Shown: in pieces, positions 6,228-13,284 of the stretch | Numbering within the stretch: the first letter of the stretch is position 1 | How the letters are laid out: each line of letters starts with the position of its first letter | Assembly (NCBI GenBank): GCA_027457205.1 | Contig: DAIDTM010000606.1 | Span: 1-13,284 of the forward strand | Direction: 5' to 3' | DNA: 13,284 nucleotides | Source: Anaerolineae bacterium | Lineage (GTDB): Bacteria; Chloroflexota; Anaerolineae; UBA4142 | The notes under the pieces: model-generated | Database searches by the model: none | What the model saw: only the letters and a program-made list of their open reading frames with translations | Told to the model about the DNA's origin: nothing | Made by a program: the position numbers and the translations under genes

Positions 6228-7240
6228 CACGAGTACACGGCTTTGAGTACGCGCAGCGCGCGGAGCGTGACCCACTTGCTCACGCTTCCTTGCGGCTCGA
6301 TGTCTTGCCACATTTTTCCCACGTAGGCGTACTGATTTTTCCAGCGCCCCTGCGCGTCTTGCTTCGACAGCAGCCATCCGATTGCACTGTTCAAGTGCTT
6401 GTCACGCGCGCGTCCCAGTTCCACGAGGATTTCCAAATTTTGCAAAACGTCCGCCACATAGCCCGAAGGAAATCCCAGTTTGAACCAACTCGAACTGACG
6501 CGCCCGTCGCCCGCCGGATAATTTGCGCGCGCCGGATCACGGCTCAACAAAAATGCCACGCCCACACGGATCGCTTTCTTCACCTGCGCGTTACGCGATT
6601 CTTCGGGAACGCGTGCGAGCGCGCGCAGCGCTTTGATCGCACCCCAGGCGCACGGTTCACCGTAATTCGCCGCGCATGCAAAGCCGGGACCGCGCGTGCC
6701 CGATTTATAATACTCATCGAACTCGTCACCCGTGATCGAATGCGCCTGCCATTCCATCGCGCGTTGCACGCGTTCGTCATCGGCGTAACCAAAATTCAAA
6801 AACGCCCGCAGGAGATTTCCATTCAAACAGTGAATCGCTGAGCTATTGGGGGGCTGCACGACATGAAAGCCGCCGCGCGCACTGAATCCACCGTTCGGGG
6901 CTTGCGAATGTTGCAGAACGTACTCGCACGCACGGCGAAGGCGCGGATCATGTCCATCCGCGCCGAGTTGATCGAGGAAGATGAGCGACCACACGGTGCT
7001 GCGATATTTGGGCGAATAACCCGCGCCGGGATTTTGCCAATAGCCGTCGGGGTGCATCGCGTCGAGGATCGCTTTCACGGGTCCGCTCGCATGGATGGCG
7101 CGCTTTGCCGCGACGACCTCGCGATCATCGCGCGCGCGGTCGAGCAAATCGGTCAGCGCGAAATACTGCACCGAGGGATTTTCTGATTCGAGCAGCCACG
7201 GAATCGGATTGCCGTTCAGTTTAGATTGCCAGTCTTTCAT
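6227..7240 (-). CDS. Soluble alpha/alpha-toroid (prenyltransferase/squalene-cyclase-fold) protein
   Basis: The protein has 337 residues and no signal peptide or membrane helix. It is made of repeated helical hairpins with Gly/Trp/Gln motifs like those of the squalene-cyclase and prenyltransferase toroid: DGYWQNPGAGYSPKYRSTVWSL-type sequence at residues 65-87, QAPNGGFS at 113, CAANYGEPCAWGAIKALRAL near 189, and SKQDAQGRWKNQY at 292. The DXDD acid of true class II cyclases is absent and the protein is about half their length, so terpene cyclisation is unlikely. Many such proteins have no known role. The start at 7240 is chosen because GGAGGT precedes it; a frame open to 7279 reaches back into the upstream gene. 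It lies 35 nt after the DUF3786 gene and overlaps the Nudix start by one base. Cys residues (105, 138, 189, 197) are scattered, with no clear metal site. Confidence 0.75.
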   Translation of the reverse strand: MKDWQSKLNGNPIPWLLESENPSVQYFALTDLLDRARDDREVVAAKRAIHASGPVKAILDAMHPDGYWQNPGAGYSPKYRSTVWSLIFLDQLGADGHDPRLRRACEYVLQHSQAPNGGFSARGGFHVVQPPNSSAIHCLNGNLLRAFLNFGYADDERVQRAMEWQAHSITGDEFDEYYKSGTRGPGFACAANYGEPCAWGAIKALRALARVPEESRNAQVKKAIRVGVAFLLSRDPARANYPAGDGRVSSSWFKLGFPSGYVADVLQNLEILVELGRARDKHLNSAIGWLLSKQDAQGRWKNQYAYVGKMWQDIEPQGSVSKWVTLRALRVLKAVYS

Positions 7241-7275
7241 TGCACCTCCAATCCGCGCGCGACCAATGACGGGCG

Positions 7276-7905
7276 TCACTCTTCGTCGTCGCGCGACTCA
7301 ACACCGGTCAACCGATCGACCAACGAACTACCAACACCGCCGAGCGCGTCGGTCGGCAAATAATGAATCGCGGAGGCATCGAACAAAACGTTCGCGCTCG
7401 CCGGGAAATCCTCATCGCCGGCGTAGTAAACCGCCGCGACGCGCACGCGCGGCAGCGCATCGAACGCGAATGCCGCGTCGCCGACATCGAGCTTGATGCC
7501 GCTGAGAGTTTTCGCCGCGCGCTCGAACACGCCGACGTGGTTGTCGATGGCTTTGGCGAGCCGGTCGCCGCTGTAGCTCTGGTACGCCTGATGGTAGAAC
7601 ATACCGCCGGGCAATTCGCGAAACGCGAGCCATTTGCCCGCGAGCGGCACGCCGTCAGCGGTCAGCAGATAGTAAAAGAACATGCTGGAACGATTCAGCC
7701 CGCACTCCTTGCCGGTCGCCTCGACGCGAACAGTAAGTTCAGGAAAAGTGATGATGTGCGTCTCGCCGTAGAATTTGACACGCAACACGCCCGCGCTGAA
7801 TTCCACGCCCGCGCGCACGGCAATCTCGCGCGGGTCGCGCTGGCGCAGTTCCGCGCGCTGCGCGGCAACCTGCGCGACCATCTTTTCATGCATCGGTGTT
7901 GTCAT
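7276..7905 (-). CDS. DUF3786 domain protein
   Basis: The protein has 209 residues and is cytoplasmic. The centre (KWLAFRELPGGMFYHQAYQ at about 91-109, then GDRLAKAI) is what I recall as the DUF3786 signature, preceded by FYYLLTADGVPLAG. The end YYAGDEDFPASANVLFDASAIHYLPTDAL also fits that family, whose function is not established. As I recall, members occur mostly in anaerobes, often near corrinoid or redox genes; this is weak knowledge. The C-terminus is acidic (SRDDEE). The ATG at 7905 overlaps the stop of the acyl-CoA dehydrogenase gene (ATGA), which implies coupled translation. A purine-rich AAGGAG lies rather far upstream, about 13 nt. M5 and M9 are alternative starts. Confidence 0.7.
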   Translation of the reverse strand: MTTPMHEKMVAQVAAQRAELRQRDPREIAVRAGVEFSAGVLRVKFYGETHIITFPELTVRVEATGKECGLNRSSMFFYYLLTADGVPLAGKWLAFRELPGGMFYHQAYQSYSGDRLAKAIDNHVGVFERAAKTLSGIKLDVGDAAFAFDALPRVRVAAVYYAGDEDFPASANVLFDASAIHYLPTDALGGVGSSLVDRLTGVESRDDEE

Positions 7906-9128
7906 TCGTAAACTTTTTCTCCTTCGGTTTCAGCGTTCACCGCGTCCAACTCCACGTCGCGCGCGGTTGGCTTGGCGGCGAATAGTTCCTTGTAGTACTC
8001 GTGCTGGATCACGAGGTCCATAATCTCGTTCGTCCCCGTACAGATCATCATCAGCCGCGCGTCGCGCAGCAATCGCTCGATAGGATAGACGTTGGTGTAG
8101 CCGATGCCGCCCATCACCTGCATCGCCGCATTCACCACATCCCACGCCATCGTCGTCGCGAATTTTTTCGATTCGGACACCAGCCGCCGCACGCGCCGCG
8201 GCTCGTCCCCCGCGTCGATAGCACGCGCGGTCTCGTGCGTGAGCGCGCGCGCCGCGTCGAGCCGCGTAACGCTCTCGGCGATCTGGAAACTGACGCCTTC
8301 AAACTCGCGGATCTTCTGCCCGAACGCGCGCCGCCGGTCCGCGTACCGCGCAGCGATCTCGATGGCGGCGCGCGCCAGACCAAGCGCGCCCGCCGCGCTC
8401 GTCATCCGTTCGGGAATCATCATCTGGTTGAAAATCTCTTCCGCGCCATTCTCGCGCCCAACCAGATTCTCCGCCGGCACACGCGCGTCGCGGAAATAGA
8501 CGCGCCCGGTACCGCCGCCGCGCGTCCCCATCAAGCCGTAAACGTGCTGCACCTCCACGCCCGCGCCGCGCTCGACGATGAACGCGCTAATGTCACGCGG
8601 CTTGTCGCCGGTGCGCGCGTAGACGAGGAAATAGTCCGCACCTTCCGCGCCGACGATGAATCGTTTCTGCCCGTTCAACACGTACCCGTCACCGTCGCGC
8701 GTCGCGCGCGTCGTCGCGCCGAAGAAATCCGAGCCGCCGCGCGGTTCGGTCAGCGCCTCTGCGACCGTCAGCTTCGCTTCGAGCGCGGCGCGTAAATACT
8801 TGTCTTTTTGCGCGCGGGTGCCAAACACATTGATCGCCTCGCCGACAATCGACGGCAACGAGTAGAGGCACGCGAGACTTGCGCCCAGCACGCCGATCTC
8901 TTCGAGCGCGAGCACCTCGAACGACCAGTTCAGCCCGCGTCCGCCAAACTCTTCGGGAAAGCGGACGCCGAGCAAACGCCGCGCGGCGAGATTCTGCAAA
9001 TACTCGCGCGGATAGCGCACTTGGTCGGCGTCCATATCGATCAGGAGTTGGCGCGGCACCTCGCGCGCAAACGCGCGCGCCTCGTCGCGTAGTTTCCGCT
9101 GTTCTTCGGTCAACAGGATGTCCAACAT
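7902..9128 (-). CDS. Acyl-CoA dehydrogenase family protein with relocated catalytic Glu
   Basis: The protein has 408 residues, the normal length for this FAD flavoprotein family, which oxidises acyl-CoA to 2-enoyl-CoA and passes electrons to ETF. Seen in order: the N-terminal helical domain (LTEEQRKLRDEARAFARE), the middle beta domain (AEALTEPRGGSDFFGATT, 123-140), the RRRAFGQKI helix (266-273), and the C-terminal GGIGYTNVYPIERLLRDAR with CTGTNEI. The usual catalytic Glu just before GT (as in YEGT of medium-chain enzymes) is Thr364 here. Glu240 in MIPERMTSAAGALG aligns with the alternative base of isovaleryl-CoA and long-chain enzymes, so activity is likely retained. The start at 9128 is favoured by AAGGAGG five bases upstream; 9131 is the alternative. 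The gene follows the MFS gene by 26 nt and overlaps DUF3786 by four bases. Substrate unknown. Confidence 0.9.
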   Translation of the reverse strand: MLDILLTEEQRKLRDEARAFAREVPRQLLIDMDADQVRYPREYLQNLAARRLLGVRFPEEFGGRGLNWSFEVLALEEIGVLGASLACLYSLPSIVGEAINVFGTRAQKDKYLRAALEAKLTVAEALTEPRGGSDFFGATTRATRDGDGYVLNGQKRFIVGAEGADYFLVYARTGDKPRDISAFIVERGAGVEVQHVYGLMGTRGGGTGRVYFRDARVPAENLVGRENGAEEIFNQMMIPERMTSAAGALGLARAAIEIAARYADRRRAFGQKIREFEGVSFQIAESVTRLDAARALTHETARAIDAGDEPRRVRRLVSESKKFATTMAWDVVNAAMQVMGGIGYTNVYPIERLLRDARLMMICTGTNEIMDLVIQHEYYKELFAAKPTARDVELDAVNAETEGEKVYE

Positions 9129-9154
9129 CATCGCCTCCTTCGCCGCAAGACCCG

Positions 9155-10381
9155 TCATGAACCGATTTCTGGTCTGCGCGCGGACTCGCGCACGAACAGC
9201 GCGAGAATCATGACGACCAGGAACGATCCGATGAGATTCGCGATCAGCGGCGCGCGCAATCCGCCCCACGCGTACAGCACGCCGCCGAGGATCGACGCGG
9301 GGAACGCGATCAAACCGCGAAACATGTTGAGCCGTCCAAACGCTTCGGCGCGCTCCGCCGCGCTCACCTCGCGCGTCAGGTACGTGCTGACCGTCGGAAC
9401 CCAGGTCGCCGCCGACGCCGCAAAGAGAATTTGCGACGCGACGAACACCTCGAATTGTGTCTGCGTAATCCAGATCAGCATCAGCGGGATGCCCAGTGCT
9501 TCCGAGAAAACCATCATCCACTTGGTGCGGTGCTGATCGATATACCGCCCAATCGGCATTTGCATGATCGCCCACGCCAGCGACATGACGCTCGACATGA
9601 TTCCGAGCTGTTCCGCCGAGAAATGGTACGTATCGGTGATCATTCCGTAGAGCAAACCCCAGCCGATACCCCAGGCAAACGAATCGCCGGCGACGGCGAT
9701 GAAAAAGCCGAGCAGTTCTCGGGGCGGAACGATCGCGCGCAACATCGCGCGGCTGATCTCGCGCCAGCCCACGTCGATGCCGGTCGACGCGCGCGTTTCG
9801 CGCAGGTACCGCCACGCAAGGAACAAGCCGATGGCTTCGAGCGCGAGACAGATCGGAAAGATGCTGATGTAACCGAATCGGTCCGCCAGCGCACCGGCGA
9901 GCGCGGGCACGACGATGCCCGGCAGCATTCCGGCAAGCACGATCGCGCTGAACGCGCTGCCGTGCCGCTCGCTCACCGACTCGGCGGTCATCGAAGTTCG
10001 CGCCGGATTCGCCAGCGCCGAGATGCCCAGCGCGAACACGCCGAGCAAAAGCAGCGTCCAAAAGTTCAGCGCGCCGGACAGCCAGAAAAGCGCGTAGCCG
10101 ATGACGTAGGCGAGACTCGCGAGAAGGATGAAGGGTTTGCGTCCCAACTGGTCGGCGAACCAGCCGCCCAGCGGTTGAACCAGTGTGGTGACGATCCCGT
10201 TCATCCCACCGAGACTGTTCAGCAAACCTAGCGTTGGCATCGACGCGCCCAGACTCAACACGAACGGCTGCCAGATGACGCCGTACGCGCTGGTGTGCGC
10301 GCCGCGCAGAAACGCCGTCGCTCCGAGGATAGATAGGTTGACGCGTTGGTCGCGCGGAGTGGTCTCGTGCTCTGCCGTCAC
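9155..10381 (-). CDS. Major facilitator superfamily transporter
   Basis: The protein has 408 residues, the usual length of a 12-helix MFS permease of the cytoplasmic membrane. The motif A loop after helix 2 is present (GGWFADQLGRKP, 72-83). Hydrophobic helices follow, such as LLASLAYVIGYALFWLSG and LLLLGVFALGISALANPA, and a hydrophilic central loop (RYLRETRASTGIDVGWREI) separates the two halves. The substrate cannot be predicted. It lacks the glycerol-3-phosphate antiporter features I would look for, despite lying next to glpD. The start is taken as GTG at 10381, whose GTGA overlaps the glpD stop. No in-frame ATG exists before M48, inside the membrane region, and the open frame to 10786 merely shadows glpD. 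The ribosome site is weak, which fits coupled translation. The acyl-CoA dehydrogenase gene follows 26 nt on. Confidence 0.88.
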   Translation of the reverse strand: MTAEHETTPRDQRVNLSILGATAFLRGAHTSAYGVIWQPFVLSLGASMPTLGLLNSLGGMNGIVTTLVQPLGGWFADQLGRKPFILLASLAYVIGYALFWLSGALNFWTLLLLGVFALGISALANPARTSMTAESVSERHGSAFSAIVLAGMLPGIVVPALAGALADRFGYISIFPICLALEAIGLFLAWRYLRETRASTGIDVGWREISRAMLRAIVPPRELLGFFIAVAGDSFAWGIGWGLLYGMITDTYHFSAEQLGIMSSVMSLAWAIMQMPIGRYIDQHRTKWMMVFSEALGIPLMLIWITQTQFEVFVASQILFAASAATWVPTVSTYLTREVSAAERAEAFGRLNMFRGLIAFPASILGGVLYAWGGLRAPLIANLIGSFLVVMILALFVRESARRPEIGS

Positions 10382-12015
10382 GTGCTGAACGCTGACGCCT
10401 GCGCGACTCGTTCCTGGTATGCCCGCAGTTCGCGCTCGATCTCGGTCTTGTCCCAGTCGAGGAAATCGCCGAGGCGCGCGGCGACTTGCGGCGCGACGCG
10501 CATTCCCATATCGCGCGACTCGTTGAGAATGTGCATGCGGCGCTCCAGGATGTCGGTCGTCGTCATCGCCATCTCCTGCTCGATGGCGTACGGCACTTCC
10601 GCCCAGATGTACGGCAGTCCTTCGATCATTGGCTGAGCCAGCTGCGGATCGCGCCGGGCGATGTCCAGCACGCGGTTCATTTCCGGTCCGTGCGCGTGAT
10701 GGAGGTGCTCGATCACTTCCGGCGGCAAGCCATCCGCCGTTGTCGTGTCGTTGACTTCGACGAGCGGTGTGCGCGCGGTCATACACTTGGACTGCGGCGC
10801 GATGTTGTATTCCGCGCGCAGCCGCTTTTCCACCAGATTCACCAACTCTTCCGCCATCGAGCGGTACGTCGTCAGTTTGCCGCCGGCAATCGTCACCAGA
10901 CCGGACGCGGTCGTCCAGATTTCGTGCTCGCGCGAGGTCTTGGTCGCGCTTTTGCCTTGCTGCGCCACCAACGGGCGCAAGCCGGCGTACGTGCTAATCA
11001 CGTCCGATCTTTTCAGCGGCGCGCCGGGGAACGCGTGCTGCGCTGCCGCGATCACGTAATCGACATCCGCCGCGTCTGCGTAGACGTGATCTGGATCACC
11101 GCTGAAATCGGTATCGGTCGTGCCGACGATGGAGAAATTGCCCCAGGGAATCACAAACATCAAGCGACCGTCGGTGTAACTCGGAAACGCCACCGCGCTG
11201 TCGCCGCCGATTTTCTCGCGCGGGACGAAGAGGTGAACCCCTTTCGTCGGACGCATCCGGCGCGGCGCGCGCGGATCGTCGAGCTGCAGCAAGGTGTCAG
11301 TCCACGGTCCGGTCGCGTTGACGACAACCCGCGCGTGAATATCCAGCGTACCGCCGCGCCGCGTATCGTGCGCCTGCACACCCACCACCTTGCCATCTTT
11401 CTTCGACAGCGCGTCCACTTGCGTATAACTGGCGATTACCGCGCCGTGTCGGTGCGCCGCGCGGATCGTTTCGAGCGTGAGCCGCGCGTCGTCCACCTGT
11501 CCGTCGTAATAGTGCGCGCCGCCGTTGATGTTACGAACGTCGATGCCCTGCATCCGCCGCGCGATCTCCGGATTCGAAAACATCTCGTGTCGCTTGAAAT
11601 TGCGGAAGAGCGCGAGTCCGTCGTACATCCATAGCCCGATGTCGATCATCCACGCGGGCCAGCGCGCGTCGCGATAGACCGGAAAGAGGAACGGCAGCGG
11701 CTGCACCAAATGCGGCGCGATCTGCCATAGTGTGCGGCGCTCGCGGCTCGCCTCAAACACCAAGCCAAACTCGAACAGTTCAAGATAGCGCACGCCGCCG
11801 TGCACCAGTTTGGACGATTTACTCGACGTGCCGCTCGCAAAATCACCCTTGTCGATCAGCGCGACCTTATAGCCGCGCATCGCCGCGTCACGCGCGACGC
11901 CCGCGCCAGTAATGCCGCCGCCGACGATCAGAATGTCGTACACGTCCTGCCGCAACTGCTGCAAATTCGCCAGCCGCGTCTTTGCCGAAAATTCACCGTT
12001 GGGTTGTACTGTCAT
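10378..12015 (-). CDS. glpD: FAD-dependent glycerol-3-phosphate dehydrogenase
   Basis: The protein has 545 residues, the length of full GlpD enzymes. They oxidise glycerol-3-phosphate to dihydroxyacetone phosphate at the membrane and feed electrons to quinones. The FAD-binding Rossmann motif is VGGGITGAGVARDAAMRG (31-48). It is followed by the family signature SGTSSKSSKLVHGGVRYLE (61-79). Further family blocks are VVVNATGPWTD, MRPTKGVHLFVPRE, VIPWGNFSIVGTTDTDF, YAGLRPLV and GLVTIAGGKLTTYR. A C-terminal helical domain of about 120 residues follows. The ATG at 12015 has TTGAGGAAATC upstream, a good ribosome site. About 100 nt upstream ends the alkyl-DHAP-synthase-like gene, which uses acyl-DHAP. 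The pair therefore suggests glycerolipid or ether-lipid metabolism (inference). The stop overlaps the MFS GTG start. Its base composition matches its neighbours. Confidence 0.95.
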   Translation of the reverse strand: MTVQPNGEFSAKTRLANLQQLRQDVYDILIVGGGITGAGVARDAAMRGYKVALIDKGDFASGTSSKSSKLVHGGVRYLELFEFGLVFEASRERRTLWQIAPHLVQPLPFLFPVYRDARWPAWMIDIGLWMYDGLALFRNFKRHEMFSNPEIARRMQGIDVRNINGGAHYYDGQVDDARLTLETIRAAHRHGAVIASYTQVDALSKKDGKVVGVQAHDTRRGGTLDIHARVVVNATGPWTDTLLQLDDPRAPRRMRPTKGVHLFVPREKIGGDSAVAFPSYTDGRLMFVIPWGNFSIVGTTDTDFSGDPDHVYADAADVDYVIAAAQHAFPGAPLKRSDVISTYAGLRPLVAQQGKSATKTSREHEIWTTASGLVTIAGGKLTTYRSMAEELVNLVEKRLRAEYNIAPQSKCMTARTPLVEVNDTTTADGLPPEVIEHLHHAHGPEMNRVLDIARRDPQLAQPMIEGLPYIWAEVPYAIEQEMAMTTTDILERRMHILNESRDMGMRVAPQVAARLGDFLDWDKTEIERELRAYQERVAQASAFST

Positions 12016-12028
12016 GATTTCCTCAATG

Positions 12029-12120
12029 CCAGTCGTCAGTAATCAGTTTTCAGTATTCAGTAATCAGATTAGAGACTGCCGTCAGAAGACTGTATACTGG
12101 ATACTGAACATTGACTATTG
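12029..12120. repeat. Inverted pair of degenerate 7-nt-period CAGT/ACTG repeats
   Basis: The plus strand first shows heptamers TCAGTAA, TCAGTTT, TCAGTAT, TCAGTAA, TCAG (to about 12068). After a 20-nt spacer come the opposite-sense units ACTGTAT, ACTGGAT, ACTGAAC, ATTGACT. The arms are complementary in type and could form a long imperfect hairpin. The repeat fills the gap between the FAD-oxidase gene and glpD and overlaps the last codon and stop of the former (stop 12115-12117). Similar low-complexity heptamer repeats occur between genes in some cyanobacteria and, I believe, Chloroflexota. It is not a CRISPR: there are no unique spacers. Confidence 0.6.
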
Positions 12121-13057
12121 AAAGATTTTTCCTGGATTCATAATATCGTTTGGATCCAGCGCTTGCTTCACCGCGCGGAGTGCGTCCATGCCCCGCGCGC
12201 CGATCTCTTTCTCCATCCACGGCGCGTGCTCGTAGCCAACGCCGTGATGGTGGGTGAGCGTGCCGCCGTTTGCCATGATGCAATCGGTTGCCGCGCGCTT
12301 GATCGTTTCCCATTGCTCGATCTCTTTGCCGCGCGCCATCCGCGCGAGAAACGTGACGTACAGACTCGCGCCGTCGCGATAGCAGTGCGAGACGTGCGTC
12401 ATCACCAGCGCGCGCGCGCCGGTGGACGCGGCAGCGTCTGCGATCGCCGCCGCGAGTTTGCCGTGGAGTCGTTCCAGATTCTCCCACGTCGTCGCCGTCT
12501 CCAGCGTATCGACCAGCACGCCGCGATCCATCAGGACGGCGCGCAGGTACGGCGTCTCGTACCGATCGCGCAGCCAGGCGCGCGCGACGCCGTGTCCTAG
12601 ATCGAACGCGCCGTGCGCTCGGCAGACTGCCAGCCCGCGCGCTTGCTCCGCGCTCACCGCGTCTGCGCTGCCCTCGAAACCAAGAATCATCAGCGCGCCG
12701 CGCTCGAACGAATAGCCCAGCGCGGTGACCGCGCGGATGCCAATGCGCTCCGTGAATCCTTTCCAGCCCGTCGATGCCTCGCGCAGCGAAAAGAAACTGC
12801 GCGTCTCGTCCTCGTCGGACAGCCGCACGGTTGCCGGCGCAATATCGCTTTGCAGCATATCGCGGATTGCGACGACGCCATCGCCAAAGCGCTTGAACAG
12901 CAGCGCGCGGTAATCGCTCGCCTTAGGTAACTCGTGCAGACGCATCGTCGCCTGCGTGATGACGCCCAGCGTTCCCTCGCTGCCGATGACCAGTTGCAGG
13001 AACGACGGACCCGCCGACGTTGCCGGCGCGGCGCGCGTTTCGACGATGCCGCGCGGC
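12115..13057 (-). pseudogene. C-terminal part of alkyl-DHAP-synthase-like FAD-linked oxidase (disrupted)
   Basis: 313 codons, from PRGIVETRAAPATSAGP to the TAG at 12115, match the FAD-linked oxidase family, specifically alkyldihydroxyacetonephosphate synthases. These swap the acyl chain of acyl-DHAP for a fatty alcohol to make the ether bond. Seen: the end of the FAD domain (LVIGSEGTLGVITQATMRL), the substrate domain, SHCYRDGASLYVTF (its first Tyr aligns with the Tyr of animal AGPS near the active site), the HHHGVG motif, and the common ending ALDPNDIMNPGKIFQ. Glycolate-oxidase-type enzymes share the fold, so the substrate is a best guess. Upstream of PRG (codons above 13056) the minus-strand reading stops resembling the family. 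The missing upstream part lies on the opposite strand from 13049 onward. A minus-strand frame stays open to 13278, but that extension is a shadow. As shown, the gene cannot give a whole enzyme. Confidence 0.85.
13048..13057. repeat. 10-bp palindrome at the strand-switch junction
   Basis: GCCGCGCGGC is its own reverse complement. Minus-strand reading gives codons for P-R-G followed by IVETR. Plus-strand reading gives P-R-G followed by ERVTVTLDL. Each is what one expects at a different point of one and the same oxidase gene, about 90 residues apart. The palindrome is therefore probably present twice in the intact gene and marks the breakpoint of an inversion or of an assembly fold-over. Confidence 0.7.
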
Positions 13058-13284
13058 GAGCGCGTGACCGTCACGCTCGACCTCGCGCGATTGAATCGAT
13101 TGATCGCGCTCGACGCAGTGTCACAGACCGCGACCATCGAGGCGGGCATCCTCGGTCCCGATCTGGAACGCGAGCTGAACGCACACGGCTTGACGCTCGG
13201 GCACCTGCCGCAGTCGTTTGAGTTCTCGACGCTCGGCGGATGGATTGCGACGCGCGGCGCGGGTTTGGCATCGACCAAGTATGG
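13049..13284 (+). pseudogene. Internal FAD-domain segment of the same oxidase, in inverted orientation
   Basis: The plus strand encodes PRGERVTVTLDLARL and then NRLIALDAVSQTATIEAGI, with LGPDLERELNAHGLTLGHLP, SFEFSTLGGWIATRGAGLA and STKYG to the window edge. This is the PP-loop-side FAD-binding part of AGPS-like oxidases. In human AGPS the matching order is SLDTSQMNRI, VEAGITGQELE, GHEPDSLEFSTVGGWVSTR, then NIYGNIEDLVV and VTPRG. So this piece belongs directly upstream of the minus-strand fragment, and about 13 residues are still missing between STKYG and PRG. No start or stop for it lies in the window. It is read as one gene split by inversion, not as a second gene, because the two parts are complementary and do not overlap. 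Confidence 0.8.

Noticed and set aside
6227..7240. True squalene-hopene or terpene cyclase
   Set aside because: Only about 337 residues and no DXDD motif; only the fold type is supported.
9129..10061. N-terminal extension of the acyl-CoA dehydrogenase frame to 719 residues
   Set aside because: The extension lies inside the MFS gene in another frame and is Arg/Ala-rich nonsense. The enzyme starts normally at MLDILLTEEQ with AAGGAGG upstream.
12029..12120. CRISPR array
   Set aside because: Units are 7 nt, degenerate and without unique spacers, and no cas genes are present.
13058..13278. Minus-strand N-terminus of the oxidase frame (MVDAKPAPRVAIHPP...)
   Set aside because: It is the complement of the plus-strand STLGGWIATR segment, so it is a shadow rather than the true start of the gene.
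13049..13284. A separate second AGPS-like gene in divergent orientation
   Set aside because: The two pieces are complementary, do not overlap and meet at a shared palindrome, so one inverted gene is simpler. Sequence beyond the window would decide.

Overview
The window is GC-rich DNA from an unidentified bacterium. Codons are dominated by GCG, CGC and GGC. I lean towards Chloroflexota (Anaerolineae-like). The reasons are the gene set, intergenic repeats with a 7-nt period, and a secreted protein ending in a short FLPFIRK tail like the FLPL/YLPL tails I recall from exported Chloroflexota proteins. This assignment is inference; no rRNA or other marker gene is present. Every intact gene lies on the minus strand, so transcription runs from high to low coordinates.

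Right part (about 13284 down to 5047): a tightly packed minus-strand gene train. It starts with an alkyl-DHAP-synthase-like FAD-linked oxidase, then glpD, an MFS transporter, an acyl-CoA dehydrogenase, a DUF3786 protein, a soluble alpha/alpha-toroid (squalene-cyclase-fold) protein, a Nudix hydrolase and a GyrI-like effector-binding protein with a histone-H1-like basic tail. Start and stop codons overlap at three junctions (GTGA, ATGA, TGATG), which suggests translational coupling. A strong intrinsic terminator at 4995-5032 closes the train. The first gene and glpD both act on dihydroxyacetone-phosphate/glycerol-3-phosphate chemistry, so this end looks like glycerolipid or ether-lipid metabolism. 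The shared role of the remaining genes is unclear.

The FAD-linked oxidase is broken. Its C-terminal part is on the minus strand, and the segment that should precede it is on the plus strand. The two meet at a perfect 10-bp palindrome (13048-13057). This is what inversion of an internal segment between two copies of that palindrome would give, either in the genome or as an assembly error.

Middle part (4995 down to 1919): a self-contained unit. A near-consensus sigma70 promoter (TTGACG, 17 nt, TATAAT) is followed by a foldable leader of about 190 nt and a terminator-like hairpin with a T-run immediately before the ribosome binding site. Then comes an AT-richer gene for a secreted protein: seven RCC1-type beta-propeller blades, a carboxypeptidase-regulatory-like domain, a clostripain (C11) peptidase and the FLPFIRK tail. 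The leader looks like an attenuator or riboswitch that matches no class I know.

Left part (1861 down to 1): a four-helix membrane protein of unknown function and the N-terminal part of a radical SAM protein that runs off the window. Degenerate 7-nt-period repeats sit at two gene ends (1227-1268 and 12029-12120), each overlapping a stop codon. No tRNA, rRNA, CRISPR array, transposase or recombinase was found.
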